Assembly: GCF_003597395.2 (NCBI RefSeq) | Contig: NC_133773.1 | Coordinates: 67,865,132 to 67,929,131 of the forward strand | DNA: 64,000 nucleotides | Direction: 5' to 3' | From: Chelonoidis abingdonii | Taxonomy: Eukaryota; Chordata; Testudines; Testudinidae | Shown: positions 11,515-23,960 of the stretch, one piece after another | How the letters are laid out: every line of letters begins with the position of its first letter | Numbering within the stretch: the stretch's first letter is position 1 | Translations under genes and position numbers: made by a program | Notes under the pieces: model-generated | Seen by the model: the letters and a program-made list of their open reading frames with translations, nothing else | Told to the model about the DNA's origin: nothing | Databases searched by the model: none

Positions 11515-11798
11515 GGGCTTGTCTGGATGAACAGTTAGTGTGTGGCAAGCTGGGTGAAATCTACAATGTGATTGTGTGCTGGGGACTAGTTGCTTGTGTG
11601 GACCCTGCTACTGCACACTAAATGTTCCCTTGGGAACTTTAATCTACACAGCTTTGAAACAGGAGTACGTCAATCAACACTGGGGAAGTTTTAGTGCATG
11701 GTAGTGGGGTCCACAGGGACATTTAGTGTGTGGTACACTAGTGTGCTCTGGATTTTCACCCAGCTTGCTGTTCTCTAACTGTTCATCTAGAAAATCCC
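11515..11798. mobile_element. PIF/Harbinger-like miniature element (MITE), 284 bp
   Basis: The left end GGGCTTGTCTGGATGAACAG and the reverse complement of the right end GGGATTTTCTAGATGAACAG are inverted repeats. They continue for over 45 bases through GTTAG and GCAAGCTGGGTGAAA. Flanks are CAA (11512-11514) and TAA (11799-11801), a decayed version of the 3-bp TWA duplication made by PIF/Harbinger transposases. There is no coding capacity. The family name is inferred from the terminal style (GGGCTTGTCT) and the TSD length. Confidence 0.65.
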
Positions 11799-11801
11799 TA
11801 A

Positions 11802-11919
11802 GGAACAGATTTTTAAAAGGTATGTAGGCACCTAGAAATCAAGAGAGATGCTTTTGAAAAATCCCATTAGGCCTCTACCTGCACCTTTAGGTACCTATAT
11901 ACATTTAAAAATCTGGCCC
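11802..11919. mobile_element. second miniature element abutting the first
   Basis: The left arm GGAACAGATTTTTAAAAGGT and the reverse complement of the right arm GGGCCAGATTTTTAAATGTA are inverted repeats, and both continue to AGGNACCTA. It starts immediately after the TAA that flanks the previous element. The flanks are TAA (11799-11801) and TCA (11920-11922). The two elements therefore share one target trinucleotide. Confidence 0.5.
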
Positions 11920-11922
11920 TCA

Positions 11923-14900
11923 ATGGACAGATTGGAAAGACATCAGTGGAAAGATTCCTATTAACTTCACTCGGCTTTGGATCAGGAACACATTGAAGTC
12001 AAGTAGACTACTCACATGAGTGAAGTTAAACAAATGCATAAGCATGGATGCCAACTCTCATGGTTTTATCATGAATCTCCCATATTCGGTGTTTCTCTTA
12101 ACATGTCAGCTCACAGGTTCACATGATTGTAAAAACTGATCCCTCAAATGTGGAACAAAGCTTGAAAATGTGATCCGAGCATACCATAAAGGGCCTAAAA
12201 TTAGGAGGCAATTATGAAGCACCCAACATTTATTATTTTTTTAAAAATCACAACTTATGTCAATTTCAGGATATTTTGGAATGGACTCGTGGTTTTTAAA
12301 TGCTTGAGGTTGTTAATACTGCATAAGTGTTTGTAGTATTGGGGCCTAATTTTTCAGCCAGTGAAGTTAGTGTTGCATTCAGCATCACTCCCTAGAGGGG
12401 AAAATGATGCAGGATACTTTTAGGACCATCTGTACTTCTACCCTTTGTTTATTTGTGGATGCATTTACATTGACAATAAAAACAACAGTGTTATTGCATT
12501 AGCTGTACAATTCTGCCCTACATTATTTGAAAATCTGTCCGTCAAAGTGCCATTATCAGTTTTTACAGTGAACATCCCATTGGACTGACTGGGGGCAGCT
12601 CACACATCTCGGACTTATCTAATATAGTTCTACATTATTTCATATTCAGAAGGTTAGCTTCCCAACAATAAGTACTAGAAACTTAAATTCTATGAAATGA
12701 AATTGTACATGGTACAGGATATTAATCTGTTTAGGGGACCAAATAATCATAGCAAGTAAGTCAGTATCTGACAGTCCTCAGATATAAATATAATGGCATG
12801 AATATCAATTATTTTGAAAGTACCAGAGCAACTATTTTAGTAAATACAGCAACAAAGTTATACTTCTCACAATTTAAGGCAATTGCACCTGTATTTGCTT
12901 CCTCAGAAGGTATAAACAGCCTAATTAGTCACAGTTATGTTACCGCACAGCTCTTTCAAACCAAACACATGTATTCTTAAGGTAAAAGCATTGCAAATAA
13001 AACATTACAAATAATAAACAAGCCTATCCATCTTAATAAATTTAGCAGAGATCACCCCAACTCCAACAAGGGCTCTGGCAAGTGAACAGTCCTTCAAATC
13101 CCACCAACAGGCTTTTCTGTGGACAAGTTCATAACAGCTTTAGCTCAGAACAAGCACACTCATGAATCTGTGAGTCACTTTTTTATCCAGTTTGGATAAA
13201 AAAATCATGTTGTTGTGTAACAGGTGATCAGCAGACAGTGTGGTTCTCCTCAGGGGGAAGCTCCAAAAGGTTGGGACTGGAAGTGAGAAGTAGCCTCCCA
13301 AGTATTTCCTGGAAATGACATTTAACTTTGTTTGCCTAGCACATTGTTTCAAAGAACGCTTTGAAGCTCATAACACTTCCCAAGGTTTACATTAGCCACG
13401 TCTCTTCCACAGGGACATCACATATAATTTCACAATAATACATACACGTTTGCATTTTTAATACAATAAACTTCTAAGATACGGAAACTTAATTCAGAAA
13501 GGTTTGTCCAGGATATTGCAGGAACTTGCCATATCTGTCACTTTACTAGGATAAGTAAAGGAGAACATTGCATACATTTAGGTCACAATCCCTTTCAGAA
13601 TTTTTGACTCAGTCATATTTTTTTCCACATTAAATTATATAAGCTCCTTGATAGCCTATCCCTCCAATTTTTGTTAAGCCCTTTACTCCTCATTTGATGA
13701 AAATTGGCCATCCAGGTTTTATTTCACATGTTAATACTCCTTTTTTTCTCCAAAATATTGATGTTAATGTAAACACCAAATACTCAGCTGTACAGCATTC
13801 TAAAGTTTCTCTCCTGTGTTTAATATCCATACTGGTGTGCACACGTGCACACACACCAAGAATTCAGCATTGACAGTGATAACTAGGTGCTATCTACGTA
13901 ACTGACATCAAGCAAATACATTTTCTCCAAAGTAGAGATCATATGTTCTTTGCCACTACAGTGACCAAACCTTCTTCTCCATTAGGGCTGATAGTAGAAG
14001 CATTTCACTCAGGAAATAAATGTGCAAGAGGATTCCAAACTACTACAGTTAACAGGTTAAATAAAGAGGTGGATGAAGATATTTAAGAAGTGATCAGTGA
14101 TGTTGTGTGCCCAATTTGAGATTCCTCGAAGAGGGCTGATTTTTAGAAGGTGGACGCTTAAGACATCTCAAGTTGGGTACCCAAAAGAGTGAAGCAACCA
14201 AAATGACAAAGTCACTTTTAAAAATCTTGGTCATAAGACTTACATCATGTTCTAAAAGTGGCCATGTGTATAGCCATACAACTCTCCTTATCATTAGTGC
14301 AAGCTGCACAGTTACATACATATGCACTGCTCTGACCACTACTAGGTTTCCCAATTTGAGCACAAACCCAGTCCAATTCCATTTTGTTGGATTCTTGAGT
14401 CTCTGCTGTCCATCTTGAGTAATTTCAAAAATCAGTTTTGCAAAACTCTGTTTATAGCATGGATGATGGTTGCCATAGTTATTTCAGTGGATTCTAAGTT
14501 GCCTACACAGTTCCCATTTTCAAATCTCATTCTATGATATATCAGCTAAATATGAATTGCCATAGTATTTTTTTTCTGTATTATAAAATTACTGTTGTTC
14601 CAATCTCACCTTCATTTCTGTTACCATAGAAAAAGAATATCCTGATAGTAAATCAGTTCTCATCAGGATTAGTCTTTCCTTGTAACATTACTATTCCTAT
14701 GCCTTATGCTGCATCTGTCTCTAAACATACTTAAGGAAAACTGGTTGCTTTCACTACAAAATGTAGGGCATAATTTAAGGATTTAAGAAATGAACATTTT
14801 TTCAAAGCTAAATTCTTCAATTATTAAAATGTTCCCTTCCAGGTCAAGGTAAAAACAATTAAATAGCAATGAGGAAGTGGGGCTGCTACCATCTCTGTTT

Positions 14901-15483
14901 TACCTGTGCTATAGTTAAACGGAACATTTCAGAGTTTCAGGGATATCATAACTGCAACTTTCATAAGCACTAAAAATTCAGTTAAAAATGTAGTCAGTCA
15001 CAGTTGCGCTGCAAGTATTTGTGTTGAATGTGAATTTGTGGGGGGTTTACTGGCTTTTTAATGCCTCTGGGAGAAAAAGCAGACTTGCAATAAAAACAAG
15101 CTAACATCACTCTCTCATGTCTGAGTGCACTGTTCCTTGATCACAGAAGAAAATAATTTTAAGGGAATGTCAGTTCTGATTGTAATAGTTACAGGAGAAT
15201 TTACTGCAAGTGTAATCATTCTCTGCAAAATACTGCAATGCTGCCTGATGAAAGAACTGCTGCTGCCACATATTTAAATTGGCACTATAAACAGGTACAT
15301 TTCTCCCTCTTACACAAGTCTCAGCTTCTAGCTAAACGAATGGTTCTCACCTATTTGCTCTTTAGTTACTGCTCATAAGCTTTAAGTTATTATAATTTGG
15401 AAAGGTCCCTGGAATGAATGCTTTTTCAAACCTCTCAATAGTTTAACATCACGTATTTTTCAAATAATCCAATAAAAGTATTG
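11923..15483. other. long stretch without recognisable genes
   Basis: About 3.5 kb, AT-rich, with no open frame above 90 codons and no domain motif. A short alternating purine-pyrimidine tract (GTGCACACGTGCACACACAC) lies near 13836-13855. No repeat family was identified with confidence. Confidence 0.5.
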
Positions 15484-15571
15484 AGCCAGATGCTCAGCTG
15501 GTATATACAGCATAGTTCCATAGACTTGGATGGAGCTACACCAACTTACATCAAACTGAGGATCTGGACTA
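15484..15571. repeat. small palindromic interspersed repeat
   Basis: The left arm GAGCCAGATGCTCAGCTGGT and the reverse complement of the right arm GTCCAGATCCTCAGTTTGAT pair over most of their length, with the axis near TCCATAGACTTGGATGGA. This is the form of a very short MITE common in reptile DNA. No clear target duplication was found. Confidence 0.45.
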
Positions 15572-15699
15572 TTATTATTTATATTTCAGAAGCACACTAA
15601 AGCCCCAAATCAGAATCAACATGCCATTGTTCATATTTCATACATGTAAGTAGGATCCCATCTCAAAGAGTTTACAATCTAAAGTGAAGCAAGATGCAA

Positions 15700-16394
15700 C
15701 AAGTGTAACCAATTATAGGAGGGAAAGTCAAAAGGGTGGACAAATAGTAACCGGAATAAGATAACCTGGTTCTATAGACAGATATGTGCTGTAAGTATAA
15801 AGATAGGACCACGGTGGTATGGATCAAGGCACAGGGTTTAGAAAACATACGTAATGAAGCCCTGCTAGCAATCTTGCATATCTGAGATAGTGGAATGTTT
15901 TTGAGTAATGCTGTCAAAGGATGCTGTTTGTAATCTGATAGAATGTGCTGTCACCCTTTGTGGTGGTTGAACGCCAACTGCATCATAAGAAGCGACAATA
16001 TGCTCAGAGATCCACCTGACAGTCTGTGAGCAGAAACTATGGACCCCTTGGATCTGTCTGTGATGGAAACAAACAGTCTAGGTGTCTTCTGAAATTGCTT
16101 GGTCCTATCTAGATGGAAGGCCTGTGCCTGTCTAACATCTAAAGGTATGAAAGGAGGTTTACACATATATGTTTTGGAAAATAACACCAGCAGATGAACT
16201 GACAGACTATGATGAAAATTCAATAGTACCTTAGGTAAGATTTTAGGGTCTGGGTGAAAAACGACCTTGTCCTTGAAGAACACCACAAGAGGATGGTCTG
16301 CCAACAAGGTCCCAGTTTCTCTGACTCTACGGCTTGATGTGATATCCATGAAGATGGCCTTTTTAGAAGCAAAGTTAAGCAAAGAACTTATCAT
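15700..16394 (-). pseudogene. DIRS tyrosine recombinase, C-terminal catalytic part
   Basis: The open frame from 16394 has ITSSRRVRE near its start (the ITSARR-type box holding the first catalytic Arg), then a KDKVVFHPDP segment, LDRTKQFQKTPRLFVS and DRSKGSIVS. A stop and frame change occur near 15951. In the next frame NIPLSQICKIASRASLRMFS continues the conserved box before the nucleophile. In relatives that box is followed by a His-Tyr pair. Here the aligned residues read Pro-Cys, so the nucleophilic Tyr appears lost (inference from remembered family pattern). This enzyme would integrate the circular cDNA; here it is dead. Confidence 0.7.
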
Positions 16395-17035
16395 TGGTTT
16401 GAATGGAGAATTTGAGAGACATCTAAGTCAACGTGGGGTCCCTAAATTGGGGGAAGAGGTTGCCAAAAACCTTAATAAAGCCTGAAAACTTAGCATGAAC
16501 AAATATAGAATATCCTTCTACCAGAGAATGAAAAGCTGATACTGCAGTCTAATGAACCTTCATCAGGCTAACCGATAACCCCAATATTTTTAGGTCTAAC
16601 AGGTAATCCAGGACAGCAGAGCTGGGGGCATTGATACCAATGGTTGAATCTCTTCCACTTCTGCAGGTAAGTAAACCGGGTTGCCTTCTTTCTACTATCC
16701 AGTACCATTGGTTGTACTTCCACAGGGCAGGTAGATTCTAACCCTGTGAAACACTAAGGAACCATGCCTGAAGCAGAGGGTGCCTAGGTTGGAATGAAGT
16801 AAATGACCTGTGTCTTGAGAGAAGTGATCAGGAATTATCAGAAGTCTGATTGCTGAGTGGACACACAGGTGAAGTAGGTACAGATACCAAACTTGTCTTG
16901 GACAGGTCAGTACTGTAAGAATAACCCTGGCCTTGTCCTGTCTGATCGTGTTTGTCACTCTCAGTATTTGGGTGTTGGAGGAAACTGCAGATTAGCCCCT
17001 TCATCCAAGAAAGACATCTCCCAGACAGTGACTGT

Positions 17036-17560
17036 CTAGACCTCCTCTTGAGCAAAACAGAAGATACTTTGTTTTCTCAGAGGTAGCAAAGAGGTCCATC
17101 TCTGGAATATATTGTGGAGAATTTGAGAGTCCAATTCCCATCTGTAGTCCTGGGAGAAATGCCTGCTGGTGGTATTGACTGTGGTGTTCTGAACCTCAGG
17201 AAGGTATGCTGTTAAAATATGGATCTGATGGGCTATACACCAGTTCCACAGCTGTATTGCTTTTGCACATGGGGAAGGGGTAATCTTGCTCCCCTGATCT
17301 GTTAATATAGAACATGCAAGCCACATTGTCTGTCATGATCCTGATGGGTATGCACTCACGACAGGTAGGAAATGAAGGCAAGTATTCCTGACTGCCTTGA
17401 GTTCCAACAGATTAATGTTGGGACTTGTTTCCACAGGTGACCATCTGCCCTGAACAGTGAGGGTGTTACGATGCATCACTTCCATGGTTATCATTAGAGT
17501 TGGGAGAACAAAAGGAATGTGCTGAGAATGAGTTGATCTTTTCACCAATCTAGGGAGTTG
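17036..17560 (-). pseudogene. DIRS RNase H domain, frameshifted
   Basis: The frame open from 17824 contains GRWSPVETSPNINLLELKAV, in which NLLELKA carries a conserved acidic residue of the DIRS RNase H. A second frame gives IMTDNVACMFYINRSG, with the catalytic TDN aspartate. A third (17326 to 17036) gives AIQLWNWCIAHQIHI, AYLPEVQNTTVN and WELDSQILHNIFQRW, the region that follows in DIRS polyproteins. Three frames are needed to read one domain, so at least two indels have occurred. It lies directly after the RT and before the recombinase. Confidence 0.75.
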
Positions 17561-17599
17561 TTTACATGAAAAGGGACTGTGAGCTGCTTGTCCAAACTG

Positions 17600-18000
17600 T
17601 CTTTGGTCAGTGAACAGATCATTCTGAGCCAGTTCTGAAAGAATCAGAGGCTTAATCTTGCCTGGTTGGTCACAAAGGTGAAAACTACCATATGGCCCAG
17701 GAGTTGTAGAGTGTTCCTTATTGTGGTTTGTGGACTCCCTTGAATGGTCCTGACTAGATCTGAAAAAAGTTTGCAGTCTGTCTGTGGGAAGGTATGACCT
17801 GTCTGTCAACAGATACAAGTACACTCCTATGAACTGTATTCTCGTACAGGGTCAAAATGGATTTTCTTACATTGAGCTGAAAACCCAATTCCTGGAAAAG
17901 AGAGTGTGGCATCTGAGTGGATGCTTCATAAGATTGATCCTTGAGCAGCCAGTTGTCAAGATACAGGAAAACTAAAATCACCTCCAGTAGACAGTCTCTA
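17600..18000 (-). pseudogene. DIRS reverse transcriptase, active-site portion
   Basis: The minus-strand frame reads VFLYLDNWLL at about 17943-17973. The family motif is YLDDWLL, so the second catalytic Asp is Asn. Then come LFQELGFQLNVRKSILT (the usual LGFxxNxxKS box) and a further HRQTANFF segment. The 5' side of the domain is absent: the frame runs into antisense Penelope-like sequence beyond 18000. RT of this class copies the element RNA; this remnant cannot. Confidence 0.7.
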
Positions 18001-18482
18001 CGGAAAAGGAAAAATGGACACAAATCAGATATTAGGAATGGCAATACACAAAAACCTGTAGGAGAACACTTCAACCTCCCTGGCCACACTATAGCAGATC
18101 TTAAGGTGGCCATCCTGCAGCAAAAAAACTTCAGGACCAGACTTCAAAGAGAAACTGCTGAGCTTCAGTTCATCTGCAAATTTGACACCATCAGCTCAGG
18201 ATTAAACAAAGACTTGCCAACTACAAAACCAGTTTCTCCTCCCTTCGTTTTCATATCTCAACTGCTAGAACAGGCCCTCATACTCCCTGATTGAACTAAC
18301 CTCGTTATCTCTAGCTTGCTTGCATATATACACCTGCCCCTGGGAATTTCCACTACATGCATCTGACAAAGTGGGTATTCACCCACGAAAGCTCATGCTC
18401 CAAAACGTCTGTTAGTCTATAAGGTGCCACAGGATTCTTTGCTGCTTTTACAGATCCAGACTAACACGGCTACCCCTCTGAT
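18000..18482 (+). mobile_element. Penelope-like element, 3' end (5' truncated)
   Basis: The plus-strand frame reads NGHKSDIRNGNTQKPVGEHF then NLPGHTIADLKVAIL, a pattern found after the GIY-YIG endonuclease core at the C-terminus of Penelope-like elements. LQRETAELQFICKFDT and GLNKDL follow before a stop near 18294. The 3' tail contains GGTATTCACCCACGAAAGCT and GACTAACACGGCTACCCCTC, a tail very common in turtle repeats. The element faces the DIRS copy and cuts off its RT. The Penelope assignment is inference; the endonuclease core itself is not present. Confidence 0.6.
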
Positions 18483-21164
18483 AAAAAAGATACCCAAGGC
18501 ATTATCCCCTTAACATCAGGAGATGAAACTTCTTGACCAGTAGCACATTTCAGGCAACAAAATATAGGACAGGAGAGAGAGAGAGAGTAAGTCATATATG
18601 GACAAAGCTAGAAAGCTCTCTGAGCATTTGCTCCTTTCAAACACTTATAAGATGGAAAACAAAAAAAACATTCACACTCACCATTTCTAGCCTTCAAATC
18701 ATGTCCACTGACACCCATCTTCACAACAAGATGAATCCACAACTCAATTGATAAAGCCAAGAAGTCCAGGGCAGCATACTATCCACTAGACAGAAACATT
18801 GGCAGAGAGTCTCCAGAAAGCCACCTAAAATATCACAGCAATAAAGGACAGGAATATGACTCTGCATCAGATGCAGCAGCACTCAATAGATAAAACAACA
18901 CCACAATGAGATTGCTTCAGTGAAAGGATTACAAGCATGGAGTATTGTACAGAGCTCATTTTATGACAGAATACAGCTCCAGGAAAATAAAGTTATGATA
19001 CTTAAAGGAAAGGAAAAACAAAAATATCACGAGAGCAGAAGTAAATGGAAAAATGATCACTTTGTTGGGCTGTCACAATGGGGTTGAATTTCTAAACCTC
19101 ATCTCATCGGAAATATGGCTTCCAGAACTTCTGCCTCTTTTGCTTAAGGAAGGTAAAAAAAGAAACGCATTACACCCCCTTGGACTGGCTCCTAGGTTGG
19201 GGTATTCCCTATGGAATGTACTCATTGGGTTCAAATACTTTCATGAGCATCAGGTACTACCAGCATCCATAAAACACACAATATTAGGGGCAGAAGGTTT
19301 TTTTTAAATCCAAGAGTTCTAGTCAGAATGAACTGCCAGAGACTAGTGTTTACAAATATTCTGAAATGCTTTTAAAATAATGCAAGCAAATGTTCATGGT
19401 TTAATCCATTAGCAGGGTACAGGGGTAGAGAAAAAAACTTTACAAATACCATTTAAAACAAGGTATCTGGAAATCAGAGTGTGTTTTCTGTGTGAATGTT
19501 TGAATGCCTGCAAGATTATGTGTGCACATGTAGTGGCGTGCACTACTCTACACTATTAGCACAACTAACATTTCATTGGAAAGGAATGGATCGTTCTATA
19601 GAAAGGAAGGAATTCAGACCCCCTGTTTAACTACAAGGTGAGAGTCATTAGCAGTCATCATCCATGACTTCTTGTCTCATTTGTTGCTGGACTTAGATAT
19701 AAACCTGTACATCAGTTATTACAAATACTGGCTCTATCTGCCTCTAAATACTAACACGATTGAATCTTCCCATGTTGCATCTACTAAGCAGGTAATTAGA
19801 AGTGTTGGCTTCTATAATGAAAACCTATAGACTCTCTGACGTATTATCTAGTTCAGGGAAATGTACTATTGGGCTCTAGAGAGGATTCCTAGAATCAAGT
19901 AATTCTGGAGTAGATAGTGGTTGGTGAAGTCAACCTCCACTGAATGGTAGAGGAGTTGTGTAAGGAAAACATGGGTAGGGAATCCCTAGAACTTCTGTCC
20001 AAGATTAAGCATACAAAAAGACTCCACCACTAAGAAGAAAAAAGACAGGGGAGGAGAGACAGATGAACGTAGAGAACAAGGGACAGCAACTATTACTCGA
20101 ATGATGAAAGGGAAATGATGAACAAAGGAGAACCACTGAGCTGAAACCTCTATGTTTACACAGAGATGTACAGGGCACTGAGGGGACAAATCCCATATAT
20201 ATGCTTTCAGATTCATGACTAACAAAAGATCTTAGTATGGATATAAATCAGCTTGTAGAGAAATTGAGTAGGATGGTGCAATATGGAAGGCATGGGAGAA
20301 TCTGAGTAATTTAATTAGCTTTCTAGAAAATCAGAAATTCTTTAACACACTTTTGCTTACATCACCCTCCATCCTTCCTCTTCCATAAATGCCTGCTCTG
20401 CAACTTGCAAGATACAGAATATACATACCAATAGCCTGAAAAATTTACTGATAAAACCTCAGAATTCAATCATGGCCTTCTCATACAGATGAGTATTAAG
20501 ACACCGGCAGAGTGGTTTGAACTAAGGAAAGTTACTTGTTTCCTACAAGGTCATGCTTCACATCTAAAAGAAGGTGAGAATCTTGAATCCTAGGGAAAGC
20601 CATTCTGTTTAATGGGAGGGGGTGCAATAACTACAACAACCAGGTTTGGAGATTAGGACTTACATGCAGTGGCTCAGCTGTTAAAAAGGAAGGACTGCAA
20701 GTGTTACTGTATTACAAGGCAGGGCTTGATTAGACAGGATGGAGTGGTACCTTAGTGCTGCATGAAAAAGAAGAGACATGCTGCAAGCAAGCAGATGAAC
20801 ACTCAGCTGTTTCATGGTCACTGTTGAGGGTCACCATCCTGAAAATGGATCACTAAGGCCAAGCTCTGAAGAAAAGGGTCCACTTCTTAAAATACTTGGT
20901 CACGTTACTGAAGAGTTCAATCGAGGCCATCTCCAGCTCCTCTTCACTTACAGGTACAAAGCACACACAAGGATGAGAACTGAAAGGATCTCTCATGTTC
21001 AGATTTGCAGACTAGTTTCTCACCTAAACTAGAATTGAAAGTTTTAGAAGTCACGCTTTTTATTTACTGAATTCTATGAATCTAAAACCTGGGTCTGGAT
21101 TACTTAGTAACATGGGGACAAGCTAACAGTGTGTGTTTTAAAACAGTCAAATACAAACTCAAAT
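18483..21164. other. no gene recognised
   Basis: Includes a GAGAGA microsatellite at 18572-18588. It was checked for the missing upstream DIRS RT on the minus strand and none was seen. Short open frames (up to 84 codons) have no known motif. Confidence 0.45.
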
Positions 21165-22085
21165 CTAAAAGCAAAGAATGAAGGCCTTACTTACAGAATG
21201 GGAAGCAGGTTGAAAAACACTTGGAGTCATGGTGGATAATCAGCTGAACATGAGCTCCCAGTGCAATGTTGTGGCCAAAAGGACTAATGCAATCCTTGGG
21301 GAATATCAAGTAGGAGTAAAGAGACTATTTTATCTCTGTATTTGGCACTACTGTGGCTGATACTGGAATAGTTCTGGTGCTCATGATTCAAGAAGGATGT
21401 TAATAAATTGGAGAGGGTTCAGAGAAGAGAAACAAAAATGACTAAAGGACTGGAAAAGGAGCTCAATCTGTTTAGTTTAACAAACAGAAGGGTAAAAGGA
21501 GGCTTGATCAGTCTATACATACCTATATGGGTATAGCAGGTCAATCCAATCGCCAGCTGACCTAGTGATTAGGCAATGGCTTCAGAGCTCATTTCAGTCT
21601 GCTTGTCTTGGAGGGGGTCATGCCAAGTCATATGTAGTGGGCCTTAGTCTGCATGACCCTTCATCCCCCCACTTCTGGGTTCTCCCATGACAGGGAGGAG
21701 GGGGAACAGGGTAGGGGAATTCAGGCCCTCCCACTCCATCGGGTCCCAACCCAGCCCCTTCAGTCTAGCAGACAAAATCAATAATCACTCAAAGCAAGAA
21801 CTAGACAAATTCAGACTGCAAACAAGACACACTTTTTTTTTAATTTATTTTCTTTACAGTGAGGGTAATTAAGTTATTAACCATTGGAACAACTAACCAA
21901 CAGCGGTGGATTCTCCATCATTGGAAATAGTTAAGTATTTAAGTCAAGATTTAATGCTTTTCTAGAAGATATGCTCTAGAATAAAAAAAGATGAATTAAT
22001 TCAGGGAAGTTCTATGGCCTGTGCTATACAGGAGGTCAGGCTAGATGATCTCAGTGGTCCTTTCTGACCTTAGAATCTACAACTG
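21165..22085 (+). mobile_element. CR1 LINE 3' end, 5' truncated and interrupted
   Basis: The plus strand shows the CR1 ORF2 C-terminal region (GTGGATAATCAGCTGAACAT, CCAGTGCAATGTTGTGGCCA, TTGGAGAGGGTTCAGAGAAG) and, near the 3' end, CAGGAGGTCAGGCTAGATGA with a decayed GAATCTAC tail. Compared with the sister copy at 56.2-57.5 kb, the segment 21531-21767 is foreign. It is GC-rich (GGGGGTCATGCCAAGTCATA, TTCATCCCCCCACTTCTGGG) and replaces about 30 bases of CR1. Multiple stops show a dead copy. CR1 has no clear target duplication, so boundaries are approximate. Confidence 0.8.
21531..21767. repeat. foreign insert inside CR1, family unknown
   Basis: CR1 sequence stops after CATACCTATATGGG and resumes at TCTAGCAGACAAAATC. 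The intervening 237 bases are GC-rich and unrelated to CR1. I see no terminal inverted repeat or target duplication. It has the look of an interspersed repeat but I cannot name it. Confidence 0.45.
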
Positions 22086-23922
22086 TTTTGATTTCCAGAT
22101 ATTTACCCAGCCCATTCTCTGAATTTCTTATTTAGTAAAGACTGAATTGGATTTTACTCCATCATCAGTACCCTGAGTCATTGCTGTTGCACCTATTGAG
22201 TCAGAATCTTGTCTCTACTTTAATAAGCAATACCAACAAAAACTGGCTGTATTCTGTGCAGTTCCAACTAGTGCACAAGGCCAGTAAATGAGACCTCAAA
22301 GCTGAAGCAGCATTAACATCCTCTAGCTTAGCGCTCATCTACTCTAGACCTATCCCTTTAGTATCATAGCAACATACACTGAATCACAACAGGCATGACA
22401 CAAGAGGCTTCTTGGTCTCAAGTGTACTTAGCCTACTCTACAATAACATCATTAAAAAGGATCTTTGTTTTTATACTGTTCTGGTTATAGATTAATGCTT
22501 TTCAACTAATGCAGCATTTTGGACTGCCCTGCCATTATCTCTAGGATGTTCCTGAAGTCACAAGGCTGTGATAGGCAGCTGACAGAGAACTCCAGGATCT
22601 CATCCATTTGCTTTTTTTAACCTAGAGTCAACGAGATATTCAAAGTCATTCTGTTAACCTGTCGGCCTAGGACTGCTTTCTGTAACTATATTTACGGTAA
22701 TGACAATAAAGAACAACAAGCAAAACAAAAAAAAAGAAAAACAACTCCATTCAGATTGAAATGAGAGTCTTTCACTCAGTTCTGTATTTGACCAATGTCT
22801 ATAGTCTTGGGGGGGGGGGAAAGCAAACTTAAAAAGCAGACTCAGACAGTCTAAGGTTTTAGGAAAAACTTCTGGATCTGGCCTACAAACTATACTGTAC
22901 TATTTGAAATACACACTTCGGAGAGACTGTTCTGGATTCTAACAATGATGTGATGATTAGTTACATTTCTTTTGGATTGCTTGCTAGAGAATTGTCAAAG
23001 ATAGTTTAGATAGAGCTGAGACGGGAAGGGAGCACTAGTTGCCATCCCACATGAGGCGTATGTTTGTGCCTTACTTTACTTGTTCCATTACTATCAGTAG
23101 AATCAGTAGAACATAGACTGAAAGTCCTCTCCGTGCCGGCCAGGATTATTTTATTATTATTTTTTTAATTTATTCTCCTTTATATACTCCTAGTCTGGTA
23201 AGACAGCAGAAATAGCTCAGCTTGGGTACACAAAGGAGGTATAACAAATTGTCTCTGTGAATATATTATGTTTTTAAGTAAGTGGCCCACTTCTGGTTCT
23301 CGTATACCTGCTGGCAGTGAAAAACAACCTTATCTTCTATTGCCTGACAGAAAGTTGTTAAAAGCACAAAGTGTTTGTTTTTGGGTTGCTATAGAGCTAT
23401 AGTATCAGGTTCACTATTTGCTTTTCACATTTATAACATCTTTAATTTGAGGATCTCAAGGCTCTTTACAAGAATTAATTTTTTACTCATACAGGCAAAA
23501 GTATGGTTAGTGAAAAGCATCAATATTACAAGATCTAATACAAGGAACATGCAGAGATCATTCATGCCTATTAAAAAACATAATTGCATAGACCATGCAT
23601 TCATGACACTAAGTTCTTGAAATGCAAGACTAGTGCATGTGTGATGTAAAGTGGTATGCTGTTAAAAGTCAGTACGGAGAGAAAACTGAAATGGACCTCG
23701 GAACTACTTACTGCTGGACTTCAGATGCACAGAGTGCCACAGATGATTGTATCACCCTCATTCTAATCCATCTGAAGAGGAAAGTGGGGAGATCTTAACA
23801 ACATACAAATTGCTTGAAAAGGCAGTCTGACTTATTGTTCCTAATCACAAACAGTGAACAGTTTCAGACTAACCAGGAGATGGCAAATACATTTAAAACT
23901 ATGGTGCAAAGAGGCTCTAGGC
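22086..23922. other. no gene seen, possible MIR-like scrap
   Basis: A stretch at about 23440-23490 (GAGGATCTCAAGGCTCTTTACAAG) resembles the tail of an old SINE/MIR-like repeat. A run of ten G lies at 22810-22819. No coding region was recognised. Confidence 0.35.
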
Positions 23923-23960
23923 CATGGGTTCTCACAACAAATTTTTCAATGGCCTCAGAG

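Larger units (their letters stand above)
15700..18000 (-). mobile_element. DIRS-type tyrosine-recombinase retroelement, decayed
   Basis: On the minus strand the order is RT active-site region (about 17990 to 17750), RNase H (about 17450 to 17280), a connecting region, then a tyrosine recombinase (about 16950 to 15700). This order, with no integrase and a tyrosine recombinase at the 3' end, defines DIRS elements. RT residues upstream of the active site are missing, because a Penelope-like sequence on the other strand begins there. Frames are broken many times. Terminal repeats and the internal complementary region were not found. Confidence 0.75.
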
